Assembly (NCBI GenBank): GCA_964421565.1
Contig: CAYQXJ010000013.1
Span: forward strand, 1-64,000
Source: CAYQXJ01 sp964421565
GTDB lineage: Bacteria > Planctomycetota > Brocadiia > SM23-32
Length of the DNA stretch: 64,000 nucleotides
Reading direction: 5' to 3'
Shown here: positions 58,872-64,000 of the stretch, piece after piece
How positions within the stretch are numbered: the stretch's first letter is position 1
Layout: each line of letters starts with the position of its first letter
Position numbers and translations under genes: made by a program
The notes under the pieces: generated by a model
Told to the model about the DNA's origin: nothing
Database searches by the model: none
The model's input: only the letters and a program-made list of their open reading frames with translations

Positions 58872-59771
58872 CTATCCTGTTGTGTAGGAGTGCCTTACGC
58901 CCATTAACGATGCCAGGCCCGAGGGGATATCATCACCTGGGCGGAGGACAACCGCGCGCATGCCGCTATGCAGTAGAGCTGCGCGCAGGCGTGCGTCGAG
59001 CCCGTACTGGCCTGACTGCAGCCGACTCTCTTTGCTTGGGCTCCGTAGCGTCAGCAGGGCGCCGCTCTCGGACTGCCTACCCATAGCCAGGCAGCGCTGC
59101 GGCAATGCACAATGCGACAGGCATACGCCGAGCAAGGTGTGGCGCCGGGCGCATCCCTGCAGCGGTTGACGCACGGTCGGTTCGGCAACGTCCGGATCGA
59201 AGGCGAAGTCGCTGATCAGAACTACGAGCGCACCCCGCCGCAGGTTGCCGAGCAGTTTGAACAGGGGCCGTGCGTCAGACCTCGGCCCGGGTTGATGTTC
59301 GGCGAGGGCGCGCGCGAGCACCTGCAGCGCGTGCCTGGTTCCCCGGCCAGGCCCGACGAGGACGGGGCTGGGGCTGCCGAAGAGGGCGGCACTGAGGCGG
59401 TCGCCAGTGTGGGCGGCGGCCAGGGCGAAGAAGGCTGCTGCCTGAACGGCGCGGGCCAGGGGCGCCTCCCGCCCGTCAATGCATCGCATCGACGGGCTAA
59501 CATCCACCGCCAGCACGACGTGCAGGTCGCGTTCCTCGTGGTAGCGGCGCACATACGGACGGCGCCGCCGGGCCGTCAGCAGCCAGTCGATGCGCCTCGC
59601 GTCATCCCCGGCGACGTACGGCCCAAACTCGCTGAACTCCATGCCCCGGCCGTGGAATCTGCTCGTGTAGGCACCGGTGAAGCGGCTCAGTGCCGCATCA
59701 GAGAGCCGAAGGCGCATGCGGCGCACGGCCCAACAGGCCTGTGGCAGCTCTGTCGACAGGGCCTCACTCAT
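58872..59771 (-). CDS. DUF58-domain protein
   Basis: 299 residues. DUF58 signature: FHGRGMEFSEFGPYVAGDD, ARRIDWLLTARRRRPYVRRY, then a vWA-like domain with the MIDAS-type DVSPSMR motif and LISDF. Such proteins often work with a MoxR AAA+ ATPase as chaperone partners; no moxR is in this window. It overlaps the upstream phosphoesterase gene by 8 nt, so the two are translationally coupled. Confidence 0.85.
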   Translation of the reverse strand: MSEALSTELPQACWAVRRMRLRLSDAALSRFTGAYTSRFHGRGMEFSEFGPYVAGDDARRIDWLLTARRRRPYVRRYHEERDLHVVLAVDVSPSMRCIDGREAPLARAVQAAAFFALAAAHTGDRLSAALFGSPSPVLVGPGRGTRHALQVLARALAEHQPGPRSDARPLFKLLGNLRRGALVVLISDFAFDPDVAEPTVRQPLQGCARRHTLLGVCLSHCALPQRCLAMGRQSESGALLTLRSPSKESRLQSGQYGLDARLRAALLHSGMRAVVLRPGDDIPSGLASLMGVRHSYTTG

Positions 59772-60663
59772 CGCTTGCCTCCAGCGCCGGCCGCCCGGGT
59801 GTGAGTTCGAATAGAACCACTTCCGGGCGGGCGAGCAGGCGATAGGGTGTGACGGCCGAGACGCCGAGGCCGCAGTTGATCACGAACGTGCAACCGTCTT
59901 GGGTGAACGTGCCGTGCGCCATCTCACGCGGCAGTGCGGAGCGGGTGACCACCGCCCCGACCAACGGCAGGCGCACCTGCCCGCCGTGCGTGTGGCCGAA
60001 AAACGCCAGGTCCACTCGTCGGGCGCGCAGCCCGGGCAGCACATCGGGACTGTGCGCCAGAACGATGCTCGGCACAGCGTGGTTTAGTCCTTGCCACGCC
60101 GCTTCATAGTCCGGTTCGCAAACAAAGGCATCCCGCAGGCCCACCACGGCCGCCTGCGTGCCGCCGGGCAGCTTCACCATCCGGGCTTCGTCGCTCAGCA
60201 CGCAGACGCCTTCCGCCTCCAGCATCTTCACTGCCGACCGCCACGGGTTCGGCCGCTGTGCGGCAGCCCTCCTGCGGCCGGTCAGCAGGTACGTATAGGT
60301 CGACACCCAGCCGTAGTGGCGATAGTCGTGCCCGCCCAGAACGGCGAAGCTACCGAGACGGGCCGGCAGGGCGCGCACCGCCTCGCGCAACGCTTCCAGG
60401 CCCGCGGGCCGGTCAATCAGGTCGCCGGTGTACACCACCAGATCGAACGGCCCCTTGCGCGAAGCAACGTCCCGCAGGAAACTCAACATGCGCCTGTGCC
60501 GCCCGTGGAAGTGTGTGTCGGTCACGTGCAGTATGCGCAGGGGCGGCAGTCCTGCCTCGGTAGTCGGGCGCACCACCTCGCGCACATGGTAGCGACGCGG
60601 CTCGACCAATAGCATCCAGATGGCCAGGGCCAGCCCGCCGGCGCCGAGTATCGCGTACATCAT
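59764..60663 (-). CDS. Membrane-anchored metallophosphoesterase (YaeI-like)
   Basis: About 299 residues. An N-terminal membrane helix (YAILGAGGLALAIWMLL) is followed by a calcineurin-like domain: HVTDTHFHG, VYTGDLIDRP, LGGHDYRHYG, LAHSPDV and FGHTHGGQV. These are the metal-binding motifs, except that the usual GNHD is GGHD, losing the bridging Asn. A TATAAT for this strand lies at 60705-60710, only 3 nt before an in-frame ATG at 60702. Translation therefore more likely starts at ATG 60663/60660. Related proteins act on lipid or nucleotide phosphodiesters. It is coupled to the DUF58 gene by an 8-nt overlap. Confidence 0.85.
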   Translation of the reverse strand: MMYAILGAGGLALAIWMLLVEPRRYHVREVVRPTTEAGLPPLRILHVTDTHFHGRHRRMLSFLRDVASRKGPFDLVVYTGDLIDRPAGLEALREAVRALPARLGSFAVLGGHDYRHYGWVSTYTYLLTGRRRAAAQRPNPWRSAVKMLEAEGVCVLSDEARMVKLPGGTQAAVVGLRDAFVCEPDYEAAWQGLNHAVPSIVLAHSPDVLPGLRARRVDLAFFGHTHGGQVRLPLVGAVVTRSALPREMAHGTFTQDGCTFVINCGLGVSAVTPYRLLARPEVVLFELTPGRPALEASDE

Positions 60664-60704
60664 CACGGGAAGGGCCGTTCGCGGAGAAAGGGACGCATGC
60701 ATGC

Positions 60705-60733
60705 ATTATAATCATAGGGTGTATGCCCTGCAC
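60705..60733 (-). promoter_or_regulatory. Promoter of the phosphoesterase/DUF58 unit
   Basis: On the minus strand, a perfect TATAAT (60705-60710) with a 17-nt spacer to a weak -35, GTGCAG (60728-60733). Divergent from fxsA. Confidence 0.4.
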
Positions 60734-60789
60734 GACAGTGTAGCGTGCCGGGACGTCAGACATCAAACCGACCAATCGCTGAGGGCCCG

Positions 60790-61251
60790 ATGCTGCTGCG
60801 CCTGCTTCTGCTGCTGACGATCGTGCCGCTGGTGGAGCTGCTTCTGCTGGTGCGTCTGACCCAATGGACAGGGAGCTTCGCGCTGACCGTGGCTATTGTG
60901 ATCGGCACGGGCGCGCTGGGGGCATTCCTTGCGCGGGCCGAGGGGCTCCGCGTCTACCGCAGGCTGCAGCGCGAACTGAATCGTGGTGAGCTGCCGGGCG
61001 AAAGCCTGATCGACGGCGTGCTGATCCTGCTGGCCGGGGCGTTGCTGCTGACCCCCGGCCTGATCACCGACTGTCTGGGCTTCCTGCTGCTGACTCCGAT
61101 CACGCGTCCGTTCTTCCGCAACGGCGTTAAGCGATGGGCGCGTCGCAAGGTGCAGGAGGGCAGCCTGCACGCCTCCGGGTTTGCGCACTTCGGCCCCATC
61201 CACCACGAGCCGCCGCCGGGCGCGCCGCCGCTGGAAGACGAAGAATCCTGA
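60790..61251 (+). CDS. fxsA: FxsA-family membrane protein
   Basis: 153 residues from ATG 60790 (SD GAGGG). Hydrophobic helices LLRLLLLLTIVPLVELLLLV, FALTVAIVIGTGALGAFLA and GVLILLAGALLLTPGLITD. The LTPGLITDxxGFLLLTPITR segment is the FxsA hallmark. The protein is a cytoplasmic-membrane protein; in E. coli overexpression suppresses F-plasmid exclusion of phage T7, but its native role is unclear. It is divergent from the phosphoesterase and convergent with hisD (8-nt gap). Confidence 0.9.
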   Translation: MLLRLLLLLTIVPLVELLLLVRLTQWTGSFALTVAIVIGTGALGAFLARAEGLRVYRRLQRELNRGELPGESLIDGVLILLAGALLLTPGLITDCLGFLLLTPITRPFFRNGVKRWARRKVQEGSLHASGFAHFGPIHHEPPPGAPPLEDEES

Positions 61252-61259
61252 GCTTCCCC

Positions 61260-62585
61260 TCAGCCTTCGGTGCGGATGGAGACCGACCGGGCGTGGCCTT
61301 CCAGCTCCTCTGCAAGGGCGATGCTCAAGATGGCGGGTGCGTCTTCTTCGAGCGCATGACGCTCGTACTTCAGCACGCTGGAGCGCTTCAGAAAGTCATT
61401 GCAGCTCAGCCCGCTGGAGAATCGCGCTGTGCCTCCCGTGGGAAGTATATGCGAGGGGCCCGCCACGTAGTCGCCGACCGGCTCCGGGCTCCACTCCCCC
61501 AGAAAGATAGCTCCTGCGTGCCGAATGCCCTGTGCCGTGCGCTCGGGGTCCCGGGTCATGACTTCCAGGTGCTCCGGGGCCAGCCGGTTCGCCAGTGTCA
61601 CGCACTCCTCCAGGGAGCCCGCCACCATCGCCGCGCAGTAGCGCCGCACGCAATGGCGCGCCTGTTCTGCCCTGGGCAGTGAGGTCACCTGCCTCTCAAC
61701 CGCCTGTGCCACTTCGCCCGCGAGGTCGGCATCCGACGTCAGCAATATGCCGCATCCGGGATTGTGCTCCGCCTGGGAGAGCAGGTCCGCAGCGCAGTAG
61801 TCAGGGTTCGCGCTGGAGTCGGCGATGATGACGATCTCGCTTGGCCCAGGTAACATCTCGATCCCCACCCGGCCGAACGCCTCGCGCTTGGCGAGCGTGG
61901 TGTAGATGTTGCCGGGCCCCGCGATGAAGTCCACGGCTGGTACGCTCTGCGTCCCGTAGGTGAGGGCGGCCACTGCTTGTGCGCCGCCGATGCGATAGAC
62001 CTCGTCCACGCCCGCCAGGTGCGCTGCGACAAGCCTGTCACAAGTTACCGATCCGTCGGGCCGCGGCGGAGTGACCATCACCACACGCTCGACGCCGGCA
62101 ACCTGCGCGGGCACCGCCGCCATGATGGCGCTCGAGGCCAGGCTCGCAACCCCGCCCGGCACACACAGCCCCGCCGAATCAACTGGCGTGTAACGGATGC
62201 GCAGCTCACGTCCCTCCAGGCAGAGCGGTGGTGGATCGCTGAGCAGGATCGACTGCTGAAAAGCGCGCACGCGTTCGGCGGCCAGCTCCAGCGCGTTCAT
62301 CAGGTCGGGCGGACATTCCTGCAGGGCCGCCTGCACCTCCTCATCGCTCACCCGCAGGCGTTCAGGCGTCAGCTCGCAGCCGTCAAGGCGCCGTGTCAGC
62401 TCGATTAGCGCTTCATCGCCCCGCTCGCGCACGTCGTCCATTATGCGCTGCACGGTGCGGGCAGGCGGCTCCGCCCCTTGCTCCCCGGCCGATCGCAGCC
62501 CTTCTTCCAGGCTCATACGGTTACGCAACGCGTCGAAACGGCTCGCGAAGTCGGCCTCGTCCGTTCTCCAAACGGTCAGCAGCAT
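61260..62585 (-). CDS. hisD: Histidinol dehydrogenase
   Basis: 441 residues. It catalyses the last two steps of histidine synthesis, oxidising histidinol to histidine with NAD and zinc. Motifs: RYTPVDSAGLCVPGGVASL, VVMVTPPRPDG, VYRIGGAQAVAALTYGT, FIAGPGNIYTTLAKREAFG, LSQAEHNPGC (zinc ligands Gln/His), APEHLEVM (catalytic Glu/His) and GPSHILPTGGTARFSSGL. No other his gene lies in the window. TatA is encoded 44 nt upstream on the same strand. Confidence 0.97.
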   Translation of the reverse strand: MLLTVWRTDEADFASRFDALRNRMSLEEGLRSAGEQGAEPPARTVQRIMDDVRERGDEALIELTRRLDGCELTPERLRVSDEEVQAALQECPPDLMNALELAAERVRAFQQSILLSDPPPLCLEGRELRIRYTPVDSAGLCVPGGVASLASSAIMAAVPAQVAGVERVVMVTPPRPDGSVTCDRLVAAHLAGVDEVYRIGGAQAVAALTYGTQSVPAVDFIAGPGNIYTTLAKREAFGRVGIEMLPGPSEIVIIADSSANPDYCAADLLSQAEHNPGCGILLTSDADLAGEVAQAVERQVTSLPRAEQARHCVRRYCAAMVAGSLEECVTLANRLAPEHLEVMTRDPERTAQGIRHAGAIFLGEWSPEPVGDYVAGPSHILPTGGTARFSSGLSCNDFLKRSSVLKYERHALEEDAPAILSIALAEELEGHARSVSIRTEG

Positions 62586-62629
62586 GTCGACCTCAGGGCA
62601 GGGGGTGCGGGCGGGGCAGCGGCGGTGCC

Positions 62630-62845
62630 TTACTGGCTCTCGGCCGGTGGCTGTTTCGTTGCATCGTCCTCCCCGCCGGCCGACTCCACGTCCTCTTCGA
62701 TCTCCCGCAGGCCCTTCTTGAATTCGGTAACGCTCTTGCCGACCGAACGCATCACGCTGGGCAGCCGGGAGCCGAAGATCAGCAGGGCGATGATCAGGAT
62801 GATGACGAGTTCCGTGGTGCCAATGCCACCAATGAAGCCGAGCAT
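62630..62845 (-). CDS. tatA: Twin-arginine translocation protein TatA/E
   Basis: 71 residues from ATG 62845 (SD GGAGG). A short hydrophobic N-terminal helix (TTELVIILIIALLIFGSRLP), with the hinge FGSRLP in place of the common FGPKKLP, leads into an amphipathic helix (SVTEFKKGLREIEED) and an acidic tail. It forms the pore of the Tat pathway for folded proteins. tatC is not adjacent. It is followed by hisD. Confidence 0.92.
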   Translation of the reverse strand: MLGFIGGIGTTELVIILIIALLIFGSRLPSVMRSVGKSVTEFKKGLREIEEDVESAGGEDDATKQPPAESQ

Positions 62846-63045
62846 CAGCCGACCTCCATCATTGGGTGTGCGCGGCCGCCGAGCATGCCGACGCGGGGAA
62901 GGCGTCCAGTCGGCGATTATACGGCCGTCAGTGCACAAATGCAAAAGCGTCAGGGCGCGCTACGGCCCGTTTCCGGGGCTCTGGTCGCTTCATGCCGGCT
63001 CTTCGGTGGCATTCTCACCCGTGCTCGACCGCGCAGAGGCCTCTG

Positions 63046-64000
63046 TTAGCGATTCTGTAAGCGGGGCGATTGCCGCCGCATGCCTTCGTCGGCGGCTTGT
63101 GCGCGGGGGTCGATGCTGATGCTCGCGAGCCCCTCGAGGGCGCCAAACGGGCCGACCACGGCGCAACTCGGTTCGATCGTCCGCCCGAAGAAGTCCCGCT
63201 CCACGAACTCAACGACCTCACATTGTGGACCATCGCCCTCGCAGTCCACACGCAGCGTCAGCGTTTCGGCGTCCATGTTGAGTCTGAGCAGCCCCGTGGT
63301 GCTCGTTATGTCGAGGCCGTGAAACTCCTGCCAGGCGGCGAAATCGAGGTACTCCTCCTCGTCGGCAAGCTGGAAGGCGCCGGGCTCGACCTGCGAGACG
63401 TCGTAGAAGTTCCCCTCACAGGTGCTGTCCGCATTCTGCAAGTGGATGGCCTCTGCGTCTACGGCGAACAGGTTGTTCAGCACGCGATGTCTGCGGGAGA
63501 CTGGTCCGCGCCCCTCGATCATGCGGTCCGCGAAGACCTTGGCGAAGTTGAGCAGCCGGCCCTCGCACTTTGCAGCCAGGTTGTGGGCGACGGTGGCGTG
63601 GTCGGTGAACGTTATGTGCATCCCATGCCCGCCCTGCATTTCCGGGCGGTTGTAGGGCTGGGGCGCGCGGCGACAGCCGACGATGACGTTGTTGTCGACG
63701 AGGTGGTGGTGGTGCGAGTTCTCGATGAAGATCCCCCCCGTGCGGCTCTTGACGTCGAGGATGACATTGCGGGTCACGCGGGTGTTCTTGATTGCGCAGT
63801 CGAGCCAGATGCCCGAGCCAAACTCGGTGCGCCGGATCACGTTGCGGCTGATCAGCGTGCCGTCGGTCCAGTGGAACTTGATTGCCGAGGACTCGTACAT
63901 CTCCTCCACGTCGTGCCAGCAGCAGTCCTCGATCAGGTTGCTGTCGATTAGGGAGTCTGGCAGCCAGAGCCCTGCGATGCCGCAGATACCGCAGTGACGG
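63046..64000 (-). CDS. Right-handed parallel beta-helix protein (5'-partial)
   Basis: The frame is open from the window end (its first codons read RHCGICGIAGLWLP), so the N-terminus lies beyond 64000. About 317 residues are visible. Repeating beta-helix coils carry the N-x-I/V ladder: DSNLIEDC, SRNVIRRTEFGSGIWL, TRNVILDV, SHHHHLVDNNVIVG, HNLAAKCEG and LNNLFAV. Such helices occur in polysaccharide lyases, glycosidases and secreted carbohydrate-binding proteins. The C-terminal 100 residues (ITSTTGLLRLNMDAETLTL) form a separate domain. The enzymatic activity is not determined. Confidence 0.85.
   Translation of the reverse strand, partial: RHCGICGIAGLWLPDSLIDSNLIEDCCWHDVEEMYESSAIKFHWTDGTLISRNVIRRTEFGSGIWLDCAIKNTRVTRNVILDVKSRTGGIFIENSHHHHLVDNNVIVGCRRAPQPYNRPEMQGGHGMHITFTDHATVAHNLAAKCEGRLLNFAKVFADRMIEGRGPVSRRHRVLNNLFAVDAEAIHLQNADSTCEGNFYDVSQVEPGAFQLADEEEYLDFAAWQEFHGLDITSTTGLLRLNMDAETLTLRVDCEGDGPQCEVVEFVERDFFGRTIEPSCAVVGPFGALEGLASISIDPRAQAADEGMRRQSPRLQNR

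Overview
This is a GC-rich (roughly 60%) chromosomal window of a bacterium, densely packed with genes on both strands. No phage, IS element, integrase or CRISPR array is visible. The gene set points to a free-living heterotroph from an under-sampled lineage. It has three type-I sulfatases, Gfo/Idh/MocA oxidoreductases, a GH-D-like glycosidase, a parallel beta-helix protein, a PPi-type phosphofructokinase, RNase Y, a Bacillus-like GSI-alpha glutamine synthetase, four sigma-54-activator-like proteins and a nine-PAS sensor kinase. Armatimonadota or a Planctomycetes/Hydrogenedentota-like phylum would fit, but this is a guess from gene content and no phylogenetic marker was tested.

Layout. 0-4.5 kb: sugar-nucleotide/polysaccharide genes (an SDR-Gfo/Idh/MocA fusion cut by the window start, an epimerase, a membrane EEP phosphatase). 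4.6-8.4 kb: an NtrB/NtrC-type two-component operon behind a consensus sigma-70 promoter and a 290-nt leader. 8.4-12.4 kb: a PilZ protein, a degenerate NtrC-like protein without phospho-acceptor or GAFTGA loop, an N-acyl amino acid synthase (FeeM)-like GNAT protein and an unrecognised protein. 12.4-18.3 kb: a structured spacer, then a NarL-type regulator translationally coupled to a giant PAS/GAF kinase. 18.4-18.9 kb: tRNA-Leu and tRNA-Gly, then a strong divergent promoter and a candidate 6S-like structured RNA. 19-30 kb: housekeeping genes (rny, a flavodoxin, trpF, eno, an EF-G, hsp20, nifU, a glycosidase, PPi-PFK). 30-37.7 kb: a fused membrane/spermidine-synthase/TPR protein, two sulfatases, an HTH/two-CW protein, a small Cys protein, a lipoprotein and tRNA-Ser.

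37.9-49.7 kb is the most coherent block: a nitrogen/glutamine hub. A sigma-54 activator with a KaiC/RAD55-like N-terminus lacking Walker A, a NifA-type GAF domain and an NtrC-like recognition helix is followed at once by two TGCAC-N5-GTGCA-like palindromes. About 110 bp on lies a textbook -24/-12 promoter (GG-N10-GC), then an FMN glutamate-synthase-domain protein, glnA (own sigma-70 promoter, hairpin-rich leader), and carA-guaA-carB with guaA inserted between the two CPSase subunit genes. Every enzyme in the block makes or consumes glutamine or glutamate. This circuit is my best candidate for something undescribed.

49.7-64 kb: a glycyl-radical enzyme with its activase, a third sulfatase, a Gfo/Idh/MocA dehydrogenase, a CDP-alcohol phosphatidyltransferase, rpsR with a clear intrinsic terminator, another NtrC-family protein, a DUF58/metallophosphoesterase pair, fxsA, hisD, tatA, and a beta-helix protein cut by the window end.
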